NCBI RefSeq assembly: GCF_014863405.1
Contig: NZ_JACZZA010000016.1
Location: forward strand, 24,166-88,165
Origin: Dyella acidiphila
GTDB taxonomy: Bacteria > Pseudomonadota > Gammaproteobacteria > Xanthomonadales > Rhodanobacteraceae
Length of the DNA stretch: 64,000 nt
Direction of reading: 5' to 3'
Positions 37,444 to 46,493 of the stretch are shown here, one piece after another; position 1 is the first letter of the stretch; each line of letters opens with the position of its first letter. Made by a program: the position numbers and the translations under genes. The notes beneath the pieces are model-generated. The model did no database searches. It saw only the letters and a list, made by a program, of their open reading frames with translations, and was not told where the DNA came from.

Positions 37444-38555
37444 AACGTGTTCTTGTCGCGCTCGTGCTCGCCCTGTTTGCCGCATCGGTGGCATCGGCCC
37501 AGAGCAATAGCGTTCGTCTGAAGGAAATCGCGCGCGTGCAGGGCGTGCGCGACAATGCGCTGGTCGGCTATGGCCTGGTGATCGGCCTGGACGGCACCGG
37601 CGACACCAACAAGAACCGCCTCACGGTTCAATCGGTGGCCAATACGCTGAGCCATTTCGGCGTCAACATCAGTCCGGACGATCTCAATAGCCGCAACGTG
37701 GCGGCGGTGATGGTCACGGCGACGCTGCCGGCGTTTGCCGAATCGGGCCAGAAGCTGGATGTGTCGGTGTCCTCGCTGGGCGATGCGCGCAGCCTGAGCG
37801 GCGGCATCCTGTTGCTCACGCCCCTGAATGGCCCGGATGGAAAACTCTACGCGCTGGCGCAAGGCGCGCTCTCGGTAGGCGGCTACGAAGTACGTGCCTT
37901 CGGCAGCCTGGACCAGAAAAACCATCCCACCGTAGGTCGTGTACCCGACGGCGCCACCGTGGAACGCGAAGCGCCGCTGGGGCTGGATGAAGATGGACAT
38001 TCGCTGGACGTGGTGCTTTATCAGCCCGACTTCACCACCGCCGAACGCATCGCCGAATCGCTGCGCCGTAATGCCGGCGTTAACGCGGTGGCCGAACATG
38101 CGGGCAAAGTGCACGTCACCTTCACGGTGCCGCCGTCGGATCTGGTGCAGGCCATTTCCACCATCGAAAACGTGCCGGTCACGCCGGACCAGATCGCACG
38201 CGTAGTGGTCAACGAGCGCACCGGCACGGTGGTTTCCGGCGGTGACGTACGACTGGGTGCGGTGACCATTTCGCAAGGCGATCTGCGCATCCAGGTGCAG
38301 ACTGATTATCTGGTGTCGCAGCCCGACGGCGTGCTGGTCAATCCTTCGCGCAATATCGGCACTGCGGTGGTGCCGCAGGCCAATATCAATGTGCAGGATC
38401 CCGAGGCGCGCCTGGTCAGTATTCCCAATGGCGCCACCGTGGCGGACCTGATCGCGGCGCTGCGTGCGATTCACCTGTCCACCCGCGACGTCATCACCAT
38501 TCTGCAATCGATCAAGGACGCTGGCGCATTGCGCGGCGAGCTGGTGATTCAATGA
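37440..38555 (+). CDS. flgI: Flagellar P-ring protein FlgI
   Basis: A 371-aa periplasmic protein with a signal peptide (VLVALVLALFAASVASAQ) and the family start VRLKEIARVQGVRDNALVGYGLVIGL. DGTGDTNKN, LDVSVSSLGDARSLSGGILLLTPL and the C-terminal IAALRAIHLSTRDVITILQSIKDAGAL are all family-typical. Length is normal. The ATG overlaps the flgH stop by ATGA. Confidence 0.96.
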   Translation: MKRVLVALVLALFAASVASAQSNSVRLKEIARVQGVRDNALVGYGLVIGLDGTGDTNKNRLTVQSVANTLSHFGVNISPDDLNSRNVAAVMVTATLPAFAESGQKLDVSVSSLGDARSLSGGILLLTPLNGPDGKLYALAQGALSVGGYEVRAFGSLDQKNHPTVGRVPDGATVEREAPLGLDEDGHSLDVVLYQPDFTTAERIAESLRRNAGVNAVAEHAGKVHVTFTVPPSDLVQAISTIENVPVTPDQIARVVVNERTGTVVSGGDVRLGAVTISQGDLRIQVQTDYLVSQPDGVLVNPSRNIGTAVVPQANINVQDPEARLVSIPNGATVADLIAALRAIHLSTRDVITILQSIKDAGALRGELVIQ

Positions 38556-38565
38556 GGAGCCAAAC

Positions 38566-38937
38566 ATGGATTTGACCACCGAAGCCTTGCGGCTGGGCAT
38601 CAGCATGGCGCGCGTGCGCGCCGAGGTGGCGAGCACCAATATCGCCAACGTCGATGTAGCCGGCTACCGGCCGCAGCGCGCCGATTTCGCGCAGGCCACC
38701 GGCCTGTTGCACGAGGCCGCCGAGCAGCCGGACATGGCTGGCGAAAGCCTGCAGGCGATCACCCCACGCGCACTGGGCGAATCGGTGCATGCGGCCGATC
38801 CGGATCTCAGCGCGCCGGTAAACCTTGACGACGAAGTGGCGGAGCTGGAAACCGCCAGCGTGGATTTTCAATCGCTGACGACGGTGATGTCGCGGCGCTT
38901 CGCATTGATGCAACTGGCCTTGGCCGGGAGGGATTGA
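38566..38937 (+). CDS. flgB: Flagellar proximal rod protein FlgB
   Basis: A 123-aa protein starting MDLTTEALRLGISMARVRAEV. It has the rod N-terminal motif (VASTNIANVDVAGYRPQRADF) and the C-terminal ETASVDFQSLTTVMSRRFALMQLAL. GAGGAG lies before the ATG. Slightly shorter than the usual 130-140 aa. It forms the rod base together with FliE and FlgC. It overlaps or abuts flgC. Confidence 0.9.
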   Translation: MDLTTEALRLGISMARVRAEVASTNIANVDVAGYRPQRADFAQATGLLHEAAEQPDMAGESLQAITPRALGESVHAADPDLSAPVNLDDEVAELETASVDFQSLTTVMSRRFALMQLALAGRD

Positions 38938-38939
38938 AC

Positions 38940-39362
38940 ATGGTCGTGGACCAGATTTTCACTGCTACGCGTTTCGGCCTGGACTACGAGCGGCTGCGCC
39001 TGGAAGCGGCCAGCCACAATATCGCCATCGCCAATACGCCCAACCAGCCGGGCCATCCGGCGCGGCTGATGCACGTCAGCGCACCTTACGCAGCCAGTTT
39101 CGGCGCGATGATCGGCGAAGGCGGCCACAGCGTGCCGTCCATGCCGGTGATGCTGGGCACCGACGCCGGCTCACGCGAAGAACACGATCCCAGCGATCCG
39201 GCTGCCGACAAGAACGGCATGGTCAGCTATCCGCGCGTGGACATGGTCACCGAGATGGGCACGTTGATGGATGCCAGCCGCGCCTACGAAGCCAACGTGC
39301 GCGCGTTCAACACGCTGCGCAGCATGGCTCTGCATGCACTCGATGTCGGCGGTGAGTCATGA
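38940..39362 (+). CDS. flgC: Flagellar proximal rod protein FlgC
   Basis: A 140-aa protein. The ATG at 38940 was chosen because GGGAGG ends 8 nt upstream; a TTG at 38934 would add two residues. It has the rod N-terminus (FGLDYERLRLEAASHNIAIANTP) and the diagnostic C-terminus (MVSYPRVDMVTEMGTLMDASRAYEANVRAFNTLRSM). It overlaps fliE by ATGA. Confidence 0.93.
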   Translation: MVVDQIFTATRFGLDYERLRLEAASHNIAIANTPNQPGHPARLMHVSAPYAASFGAMIGEGGHSVPSMPVMLGTDAGSREEHDPSDPAADKNGMVSYPRVDMVTEMGTLMDASRAYEANVRAFNTLRSMALHALDVGGES

Positions 39363-39673
39363 ACGTGATGCCAGTGGAAGGCGCTTCGGCCGCGCTCGAC
39401 ATCAAGCCGATCGACCTGCCAGAAACGCGCATGGATGAAACCGGCCAGGGCAGCCAGCCGTTTATCCAGATGCTCGGCTCGCAGGTCAGCGAACTCAACG
39501 GCAGCCTGGCGCAGGCCGACCAGGCCGCGCGTGCGCTGGCGGCCGGCGAGAACGTGCCGGTGCACGACGTGATGATCGCCATGGAACACGCGCGCCTGAA
39601 ACTGCAGATGGCGGTGGAAGTGCGCAACCGGATCGTCGACGCCTACCAGAACCTTACCAATATGCAGCTGTGA
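39359..39673 (+). CDS. fliE: Flagellar MS-ring/rod junction protein FliE
   Basis: A 104-aa protein with the FliE C-terminus (VPVHDVMIAMEHARLKLQMAVEVRNRIVDAYQNLTNMQL). It joins the rod to the MS ring and is an early export substrate. Length is typical. It is followed by a 52-nt gap, the largest between flagE-fliF region genes, with no promoter seen; an SD-like GGAG precedes fliF. Confidence 0.93.
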   Translation: MNVMPVEGASAALDIKPIDLPETRMDETGQGSQPFIQMLGSQVSELNGSLAQADQAARALAAGENVPVHDVMIAMEHARLKLQMAVEVRNRIVDAYQNLTNMQL

Positions 39674-39725
39674 GGCTGCGGCAAGGCAACGGCGGGATTC
39701 GTAACAAAGGAATATCGGAGTAGGT

Positions 39726-41153
39726 ATGCGGCAGTTTTTTGCGTCCATGTCCCAGCGCGCACGAATTTCGTTCGCGCTCGGGATCCTGCTGATCGCCGGC
39801 ATCGTCGGCGCGGCCTCGTGGTGGATCATGCATCCGCCTTACGGCGTGCTGTTCCGCGATCTGCGCGAATCGGACGCGGCGGAAATCACCGCCGCACTCG
39901 ACCAGATGCAGACGCCTTACCACCTGGCCGACGATGGCAAGACCATCCTGGTGCCGGATGCGCAGGTTTACGAGACGCGCATGAAGCTGGTCTCGCAAGG
40001 CGTGCCCAAGGGCGGCAGCGTCGGCTTCGAGCTGTTCAAGGATTCCGACTACGGCGTCACCGAGTTTGCGCAGAAGATCAATTTCCAGCGTGCCCTGCAG
40101 GGCGAACTGGAACGCACCATTTCGGCGCTGGACGAAGTGGCCTCCGCGCGCGTGCACCTGACCATCCGCCGCACCGATCTGTTCCAGCCCGAGCAGGATC
40201 CGTCCAAGGCCTCGGTCACCCTGAACCTGCGGCCGGGCAAGCATCTGGATGCGCGCGAAGTGGCCGGCATCCAGCGGCTGGTTGCCTCCGCGGTGGAAGG
40301 CCTGGCGCCGGAAGCAGTGGTCGTGCTCGACGACAAGGGCATGGTGTTGTCCGGCTATGCGGCAGAAGGGCAGAACGCGGCCCTCAGTTCCGACAGCCTT
40401 GACGCGCAGACGCAGATGGAAAACCAGTTGCGCACCCGCGTAGGCGAACTGCTGCACCGCGTGCTGCGCACCGACAACTTCACCGTGTCGGTCGATGTCA
40501 GCCTCGACTACGACCACGTCAAGCAGGTACGCGAGCAGCTGATTGCACAGGGCAAGGACGGCAACGGCCTGCTTGTGCACGAAAAGGTCAGTTCGGCCGG
40601 CCATGGCGCCGACGATGCCGATCCGGAACACAGCAAGGCCGGCAGTACCAGCAGCGACCGCGACGTGGAATATGCGCATGGCCGTGAGCAGGAAGAAGTG
40701 GAGCAGGCGCCCGGGCGCGTGGGCCGCATCTCGGTGGGCATCGTCATTCCCGCCACCCTGCAGCAGGGTGAGATCAGCAAGCTGACCGAGGTGGTCTCGG
40801 CGGCGCTCGGTCTGGATGCCTCGCGTGGCGACAAGGTGGATATCGCCGCCATCGCGCCGCCGGAATTGGTCAGCACGCCAGCAGCCAGTACTGGCGCAGC
40901 AACCTCGGCGGTGTCGCGCATCGATGCGGCCAACGCGAATGCCAGCACCGTCGACGATGCCGCGTCCTCTGCGGTGGTAGCAAGCAAGTACTGGTGGATC
41001 TATCCGGTGATTGCCGCGCTGGTGCTGTTCCTGGTCGGCGCCTTGTTGATGGCCGTGCGTACCGGCACGCCGCGTCGGTTGACCATGTCCGAGCGCGAAG
41101 CGGCCCTGCTGCGTCTGCGCCAGTGGATCGAGACACCCGAGGTGGAGCGGTGA
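39726..41153 (+). CDS. fliF: Flagellar MS-ring protein FliF (short form)
   Basis: A 475-aa protein, shorter than the usual 550-570. It has the N-terminal membrane helix (ISFALGILLIAGIVGAASWW), the YscJ-like ring motifs (YGVLFRDLRESDAAEI, FAQKINFQRALQGELERTI, ARVHL) and a C-terminal membrane helix (YWWIYPVIAALVLFLVGALL). Only about 30 residues follow on the cytoplasmic side, ending LLRLRQWIETPEVER. This still resembles the FliG-binding tail (RQW). Its stop overlaps the GTG start of the short FliG-position gene. Confidence 0.94.
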   Translation: MRQFFASMSQRARISFALGILLIAGIVGAASWWIMHPPYGVLFRDLRESDAAEITAALDQMQTPYHLADDGKTILVPDAQVYETRMKLVSQGVPKGGSVGFELFKDSDYGVTEFAQKINFQRALQGELERTISALDEVASARVHLTIRRTDLFQPEQDPSKASVTLNLRPGKHLDAREVAGIQRLVASAVEGLAPEAVVVLDDKGMVLSGYAAEGQNAALSSDSLDAQTQMENQLRTRVGELLHRVLRTDNFTVSVDVSLDYDHVKQVREQLIAQGKDGNGLLVHEKVSSAGHGADDADPEHSKAGSTSSDRDVEYAHGREQEEVEQAPGRVGRISVGIVIPATLQQGEISKLTEVVSAALGLDASRGDKVDIAAIAPPELVSTPAASTGAATSAVSRIDAANANASTVDDAASSAVVASKYWWIYPVIAALVLFLVGALLMAVRTGTPRRLTMSEREAALLRLRQWIETPEVER

Positions 41154-41602
41154 ACCAGGCCGGGACACGCAAGGCCGCGCTGGCGCTGGCCACCATGCAC
41201 GCGGCGGACCGCCGCTGGATTCTTGCGCGCTTGCCCGAGGCATGGCGCAGCGCGTTGCAGCCGCTGATCGGCGAGGCGCAACGTTATACCGCGCTGGATG
41301 CCGAGTTGTTGCGGGCGGTGCTGGGCGACGAGCCGACCTATCTGGCGCGCGAAGTACCGCCGCCGGATGTGTTGATCGTGGTGCTCGACCGTCTTTCGCC
41401 GGCATGGGCGGCACGCGTGCTGGCCGCAGCGGCGCCCGATCACGCAGAGATCTACCTGGCCGCCTGCGAGCGCCTGCGCGCCGATGCCGTGCGCCATGAG
41501 CTGCAGCGCCTGCCGGATCCGTTCCCCTCCGCACTGGCCGACACGCTGGCCCGTCATCTCGACCAGGCGGCGCGCGCGGGTCGCGCAGGCACTACCGCAT
41601 GA
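41150..41602 (+). CDS. Short FliG-position protein (150 aa, divergent)
   Basis: A 150-aa cytoplasmic protein from a GTG start coupled to the fliF stop. It lies between fliF and fliH, exactly where fliG is normally found, but is less than half the usual ~330 aa. The middle part (DVLIVVLDRLSPAWAARVLAAAAPDHAEIYL) recalls the FliG N-terminal helical repeat in which paired helices stack against the next subunit. No FliG motor domain with charged ridge residues and no EHPQ-type FliM-binding motif is present. It could be a reduced FliG or an unrelated adaptor comparable to SctK in type III secretion systems. Confidence 0.6.
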   Translation: MNQAGTRKAALALATMHAADRRWILARLPEAWRSALQPLIGEAQRYTALDAELLRAVLGDEPTYLAREVPPPDVLIVVLDRLSPAWAARVLAAAAPDHAEIYLAACERLRADAVRHELQRLPDPFPSALADTLARHLDQAARAGRAGTTA

Positions 41603-42252
41603 TCCGCCGCCTGCCACACGATGCCTTGCTGGAAAGCATCGCGCCGCGTTCCCTGCACAGCGTTGCTGCGGTGCCGGTGGCTGCTGCCGATGACATCTCG
41701 CCAGTGCAGGAACTGGATGCGGCCGCATACCGCCAAGGCTACGCCGAAGGTTTCCAGGCCGGCGAAGAAGATGGCCGGCGCGAAGCCGAGCAGTATCAGC
41801 AAGCCTGGGAAACCGAGATCAAGCAAGGCCTGGAAGAGGAATACCGCGGGCTGGTGCAGGAGCGGGAAACTCTCGCCGCGCTGGTCGCCGGCTTGCACGA
41901 GCAGTTGCGCGTGCAGGGCGAAGAGATGGAACAACTGGCATTCGAACTTGCGCTGGCCAGCCTGGCGCGAGCGTTTGGCACCATGCACGGCGACGGCGCG
42001 CTGCTGCAGCGCCTGTGCCGGCAGATGGCCGAAGACTACCGCGGCAAAGTGGTCCGGCTGGAAGTTTCAGCAGCAGATCGCAGCTGCCTGCCGGAACAAC
42101 TCGACGGTTTGGAGATCGCAGTAGAGCACGCACTTTCGCCAGGCGAATGCCGCATCGTCACCGTGCGCGGCTACGCGGAAAGTTCGATCCAGGCACGCCT
42201 GGACACGATCCACGGCGCCATGCTCGAAGCCTTGGGCGCGGCCCGCGCATGA
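41599..42252 (+). CDS. fliH: Flagellar export ATPase regulator FliH
   Basis: A 217-aa protein with the FliH/SctL layout. An N-terminal region is followed by AYRQGYAEGFQAGEEDGRREAEQ (the Gly-rich helix with AxxxG repeats) and a long coiled coil to about residue 115. The C-terminal domain ends with VTVRGYAESSIQARLDTIHGAMLEAL. It binds and restrains FliI and links it to the C ring. It overlaps the short FliG-position gene by ATGA and fliI by ATGA. Confidence 0.88.
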   Translation: MIRRLPHDALLESIAPRSLHSVAAVPVAAADDISPVQELDAAAYRQGYAEGFQAGEEDGRREAEQYQQAWETEIKQGLEEEYRGLVQERETLAALVAGLHEQLRVQGEEMEQLAFELALASLARAFGTMHGDGALLQRLCRQMAEDYRGKVVRLEVSAADRSCLPEQLDGLEIAVEHALSPGECRIVTVRGYAESSIQARLDTIHGAMLEALGAARA

Positions 42253-43592
42253 TGCACACCGCCGCCACCCTCGATCGCTACGCCCACGCGCTGCAGCGTC
42301 GGACGATGGTGCGCGAGTACGGCCATCTGCTGGGCTTCAACGGCCTGGTGATCGAGGCCAGCGGGCCGGACGTGAAAATCGGCGAGCTGTGCGAGATCGA
42401 CAGTCACGCGCAGGGCCAACCGGTGAGTGCGGAAGTGGTGGGTTTCCGCGACGGCAAAGTGCTGCTGATGCCGTTCGGACATTTGCGCGGCATTGCGGCC
42501 GGTGCGCGCGTGCGTTCGCTGGGGCGTGCCTTGCGCGTGCCGGTGGCGCGCGCGATGGTCGGGCGGGTGATCGATGCCTTCGGCGAGCCGCTGGATGGCG
42601 GCCCGGCGATCGTCGCCGAGGCCTATCGCGAGATCCAGCCGGTGCCGATCAATCCATTGCGCCGGGTGCCGCTGGATCAGCCGCTGGAAACCGGCGTCAG
42701 CGCCATCGACGGCATCATGCCGATCGCCAAGGGCCAGCGCGTGGGCGTATTTGCCGGCAGCGGCGTGGGCAAGAGCACCTTGCTCGGCATGATGGCGCGG
42801 CATGTGAAAGCGGACGTGATCGTGGTCGGCATGATTGGCGAGCGCGGCCGCGAAGTGGGCGATTTTCTGCAGGAGTCGCTGGGGCCCGAAGGTCTGCGCC
42901 GCTCGGTGATGATGGTAGCCACCGCCGACCAGTCCGCGCTGGTGCGCACGCATGCCGTGCACGCAGCGCACGCCATGGCCGAATATTTCCGCGATCTCGG
43001 ACTGGACGTGCTGCTGATCGTCGATTCGATCACGCGCTTCGCCATGGCCCAGCGCGAAGTAGGCCTGGCCGTGGGCGAACCGCCGACTTCGCGCGGCTAT
43101 CCGCCGTCGGTGTTCAACTTGCTGCCGCAGATTCTGGAACGCGGCGGCCGCGTGCGCGAAGGCGGTTCGATTTCAGCCATCTACAGCGTGCTGGTGGAAG
43201 GCGACGATATGAACGAGCCGGTGGCCGACCATATGCGCGCCATTCTCGACGGGCACGTGGTGCTGTCGCGCGAACTGGCCGGCCGCGGCCAGTTGCCCGC
43301 GATCGACCTGCTTTCCAGCGTCAGCCGCCTGGTTTCGCGCGTTGCTGATGCGCGGCATCAGCAGCTTGCCACGCGCATCAAGTCGATCATCGCCACCTAT
43401 GAAAACTCGCGCGACCTGGTGGACATGGGCGCTTATCAGGCCGGCAGCAATGTGGCGCTGGACGAAGCGATTGCCCTGTACCCGGGCTTGACCGACTGCC
43501 TCAAGCAGCGGCCGTCCCAGTCCACCTCGCTGCAGGAAACGGTCGAGCGTCTGGAACAGGTGCTCAACACCGCACGAGGCCGCCCCGCATGA
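42249..43592 (+). CDS. fliI: Flagellar export ATPase FliI
   Basis: A 447-aa protein related to F1-ATPase beta. Walker A is GSGVGKST (170-177). MIGERGREVGDF, LLIVDSITRFAMAQREVGLAVGEPP and the arginine-finger region around VSRLVSRVADARHQQLATRIK are intact. It energises unfolding and export of substrates. The start at 42249 overlaps the fliH stop. The length is family-typical. Confidence 0.97.
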   Translation: MMHTAATLDRYAHALQRRTMVREYGHLLGFNGLVIEASGPDVKIGELCEIDSHAQGQPVSAEVVGFRDGKVLLMPFGHLRGIAAGARVRSLGRALRVPVARAMVGRVIDAFGEPLDGGPAIVAEAYREIQPVPINPLRRVPLDQPLETGVSAIDGIMPIAKGQRVGVFAGSGVGKSTLLGMMARHVKADVIVVGMIGERGREVGDFLQESLGPEGLRRSVMMVATADQSALVRTHAVHAAHAMAEYFRDLGLDVLLIVDSITRFAMAQREVGLAVGEPPTSRGYPPSVFNLLPQILERGGRVREGGSISAIYSVLVEGDDMNEPVADHMRAILDGHVVLSRELAGRGQLPAIDLLSSVSRLVSRVADARHQQLATRIKSIIATYENSRDLVDMGAYQAGSNVALDEAIALYPGLTDCLKQRPSQSTSLQETVERLEQVLNTARGRPA

Positions 43593-44038
43593 GCGCACGT
43601 AAGCAACACGCTTATGCGGTGGCTTTGCGCATGGCGCAGGTCGATGAACTGCGCGCGCAGTCGGCGCTGGCCGCGGCGGTGGCGCATGAGCACACCGCCA
43701 AAGAACAGGTAGACGCGGTGGAAACGGCGCGCCATGCGGTAGCCAGCGCCAACGGTGTCTGCCTGGCCGATGGCCGGCTGGATCTGGCCCGCTACGAACT
43801 GCTCACCCAACTGGATGCCGCGCTGTCGCAGCGGTTGTTGCAGGCTAATACGGCACTCGGCGAGGCCACGCAGCAGCGATCGGAAAAAGCCTCGGCCAAT
43901 GTCTCGGCCAAGCGGCGGCGGGAGCGCATCGGCGAACACCTGGACGAAGTGCGCCACACGCATGCGCATCAACAGGCGGCCAAGTCGCTGGAAGACGGCA
44001 TCGAGCTTTGGCTGGGTAGCCGGAAGGAGACGCTATGA
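43589..44038 (+). CDS. fliJ: FliJ-type export chaperone escort
   Basis: A 149-aa protein that is almost entirely one long coiled-coil hairpin (RMAQVDELRAQSALAAAVAHEHTAKEQVDAVETARHAV, then LDAALSQRLLQANTALGEATQQRSEKAS). Identity rests on this fold, on length and on position directly after fliI, as sequence is poorly conserved in the family. FliJ stimulates FliI and FlhA. It overlaps both neighbours by ATGA. Confidence 0.82.
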   Translation: MSARKQHAYAVALRMAQVDELRAQSALAAAVAHEHTAKEQVDAVETARHAVASANGVCLADGRLDLARYELLTQLDAALSQRLLQANTALGEATQQRSEKASANVSAKRRRERIGEHLDEVRHTHAHQQAAKSLEDGIELWLGSRKETL

Positions 44039-44865
44039 CCACCATCTTCAGCGTCGACGCCGCAGCACAGGCGCAACAGCAGGAATCGCAGCGCACGCCC
44101 GAGCAGGATTTCGCGCATGCGCTGGCCAAGCACGACGCGCAGGCCAAGTCCGCGCAGCAGGAGCAGGCCAAGTCCAATCAGTCACCCAGCTTCGAGCAGG
44201 CGCCGACGCCGGGCACGACCGAGCCGGAGTTGGCCGTGCCACGCGGCGAAAACGGCATGAGCCTGCCGTCGCCCTCGATGCCGCTGGCCATGCTATCCGA
44301 GCTGCCGCAAGTCCTGCAGGCCGAGGCCACGGTCGCGCCGACCGGCGTCACCGAAGCTCTGTTGAGTGCGCGTGTGTTCGGTTGGCATGCCATGGCACAG
44401 GCCTATCTGTCCGAACTCACGGCTGCCGACCATCAGGCGCCGCAGCATGCGAGCGCCACTACATCGCAAACGCTTGCCGCCGGCAACGCCAGTGCAAGCG
44501 AAGCAACGCCCGCTGCCAGTGCGAGTACCACATTAATCGCCGAAACCGCAGCCGTCGCGCCGCAAGCTGAAACCACGCTGCCTGCGCCGCTGCGCCAGCT
44601 GGCCGGCGATAGCGCACCCAGCGCCACCACAGAAGTGGCCGCGGCGGAAGTGTCGCCAGCGGCCAACTGGTCGGAACGTTCGCTGCGTTTCACCCGCCAG
44701 CACGACGGCGCATCGGTGGCGTGGCTGCGCGATTTCCGCATCAGCGATGACGAAGCATCCCGCCTTATCCAATTCGTCCTCAGCGACGCCCGCGCCAAGG
44801 GCATCGCGCTGAGCAAAATCATGTTGAACGGCCGCGAAGCCTGGACTTCGCCCCAAAGCCATTAA
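44035..44865 (+). CDS. FliK-position protein (putative hook-length control)
   Basis: A 276-aa protein, rich in Ala, Gln, Ser and Thr in the first 200 residues, as expected for an exported molecular ruler. The C-terminal 80 residues are more ordered (LRFTRQHDGASVAWLRDFRISDDEASRLIQFVLSDARAKGIALSKIMLNGREAW) but do not clearly match the standard FliK C-terminal domain. Position between fliJ and flgD supports FliK. There is no signal peptide, in line with type III export. It may be a diverged FliK. Confidence 0.65.
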   Translation: MTTIFSVDAAAQAQQQESQRTPEQDFAHALAKHDAQAKSAQQEQAKSNQSPSFEQAPTPGTTEPELAVPRGENGMSLPSPSMPLAMLSELPQVLQAEATVAPTGVTEALLSARVFGWHAMAQAYLSELTAADHQAPQHASATTSQTLAAGNASASEATPAASASTTLIAETAAVAPQAETTLPAPLRQLAGDSAPSATTEVAAAEVSPAANWSERSLRFTRQHDGASVAWLRDFRISDDEASRLIQFVLSDARAKGIALSKIMLNGREAWTSPQSH

Positions 44866-44875
44866 GGAGTACACG

Positions 44876-45295
44876 ATGTCGGTTCAAGCCATCGGCAGCA
44901 CATTGAATACGACGGATCCGTCGTCGTTGCCCAACTCAGGTATCAACGAGCAGGATTTTATCCAGCTGTTCGTCAGCGAACTGCAATTCCAGGACCCGAT
45001 GCAGCCGCTGGACAACAGCCAGTTCCTGACCCAGCTGGCGCAGTTCGTCGGTATCGAGCAGCAAAGCGAAGAAGTGACCGGCATCAACAACCTGGCCACG
45101 CTCGATTCCTCCGACCAGACGGTGGCGCTGCTGTCGCATACGGTGCAGGTCAGCAATACCAACGGCAGCACGGTCACCGGCAAGGTCACCGGCATCCAGT
45201 ACAGCACCAGCGGCGTGCAGCTCACCGTTACGCCGACCACCGGCAGTGTGCTGACCAACGTCAATCTCTCGCAGATCCAGCTCGTTACGCCATAA
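44876..45295 (+). CDS. flgD: Hook cap protein FlgD (short form)
   Basis: A 139-aa protein with the FlgD N-terminal box (INEQDFIQLFVSELQFQDPMQPLDNSQFLTQLAQFVGIEQQSE) and the short following beta region (TVALLSHTVQV). The usual ~220-aa FlgD has Tudor-like and Fn3-like domains. Here most of that part is missing. The protein caps the growing hook during assembly. AAGGAG precedes the ATG. Confidence 0.92.
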   Translation: MSVQAIGSTLNTTDPSSLPNSGINEQDFIQLFVSELQFQDPMQPLDNSQFLTQLAQFVGIEQQSEEVTGINNLATLDSSDQTVALLSHTVQVSNTNGSTVTGKVTGIQYSTSGVQLTVTPTTGSVLTNVNLSQIQLVTP

Positions 45296-45305
45296 GGAGC
45301 CACCC

Positions 45306-46490
45306 ATGGGCAGCATCATGCAGGCCTTGTACAACAGTGTCTCGGGGCTTTTCAGCTTCTCGCAGAGCCTGGATACGATCAGCAACAACATCAGCAACAT
45401 GAATACGCCGGGCTTTCGCGGCAGCGATTCGTTCTTCGAAAACGTGATGGACGAAGACGGTACCGAAATCGCCGGCACCGGCGTCGATACCACCGAAGGC
45501 CAGATCGAGCAGACCAGCACGCCCACCGATGTGGCGGTGCAGGGCGAAGGCCTGTTTATCGTGAAAGATCCCTCCGGCAACTTGTATTACACGCGCTCAG
45601 GCCAGTTCGAACTCAACTCCTCCGGCCAACTGGTCGACTCGGCCAACCAGTACCTGGTGCAGGGCTACAGCCCCAGCGGCAGCTTCGGCAATATCGACAT
45701 CAGCAGCATGCAATCGCTGCCGGCGGCGGCCACCACCACGGTGAACATGGTCGGCAACATCGTTACCGGCAGTTCGCCCGATTCGATCAGCAACATCACC
45801 ATCTACGACGCGCAGGGCACCGCCCACGTGCTGACGCTCACCATGACCGTCGCCACCAGTTCCACCACGCCATCCACGCCCAATGCCACCAGTTGGAACG
45901 TGGCCATCACCGACAGCAGTGGCAACACGCTCGGCAGCGGCCAGATCACTTTCGACGGTACCGGTGCGCCGCAGGCCGGCGCCAACCAGCTCACCATGAC
46001 CGCCACCCTCGGCGGCAAGTCGCAGAACGTGGTGTTCAACTTCGGCAGCCCAGGCAGCTTCAGCGGCGCCACCGGCATCAGCGGCACGCCGACCGGCCTG
46101 CAGGCGCAAGTCCAGGATGGCCACGGCGTGATCGGCATTTCGTCGGAGGCCTTCGATACCAACGGCGTACTGCAGCTTACCTATGCCGATGGTTCCACCC
46201 ATGCCGGCCCGCAGCTGGCGCTGGCGTCTTTTCAGGATGAGAGCTCGCTGCAGGAAATCCAGGGCAACCTGTATCTGCCGCCGGCCGGCCAGCAGGTGCA
46301 GGTGGGACGTCCCGGCCAGGACATCTTCGGCAAGATCGAAGGCAGCAGCCTGGAGATGTCCAACGTGGATCTCACCCAGGAACTGGCCGACATGATCGTG
46401 ATCCAGCGCGGCTACCAGGCCAGCTCGCGCGTGATGACCGTGTCCAGCGACATGCTGCAACAGCTTTACGACTCCACCCGGGACGGCTGA
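45306..46490 (+). CDS. flgE: Flagellar hook protein FlgE
   Basis: A 394-aa protein with the hook N-terminus (LYNSVSGLFSFSQSLDTISNNISNMNTPGFRGSD), DVAVQGEGLFIV and the C-terminal helix (EGSSLEMSNVDLTQELADMIVIQRGYQASSRVMTVSSDMLQQLY). The central part is a Thr/Ser-rich beta region typical of hook D1/D2 domains. Length is normal for a full-size hook. AAGGAG precedes the ATG. The presence of flgE means the structure should extend beyond the outer membrane. Confidence 0.96.
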   Translation: MGSIMQALYNSVSGLFSFSQSLDTISNNISNMNTPGFRGSDSFFENVMDEDGTEIAGTGVDTTEGQIEQTSTPTDVAVQGEGLFIVKDPSGNLYYTRSGQFELNSSGQLVDSANQYLVQGYSPSGSFGNIDISSMQSLPAAATTTVNMVGNIVTGSSPDSISNITIYDAQGTAHVLTLTMTVATSSTTPSTPNATSWNVAITDSSGNTLGSGQITFDGTGAPQAGANQLTMTATLGGKSQNVVFNFGSPGSFSGATGISGTPTGLQAQVQDGHGVIGISSEAFDTNGVLQLTYADGSTHAGPQLALASFQDESSLQEIQGNLYLPPAGQQVQVGRPGQDIFGKIEGSSLEMSNVDLTQELADMIVIQRGYQASSRVMTVSSDMLQQLYDSTRDG

Positions 46491-46493
46491 TCC

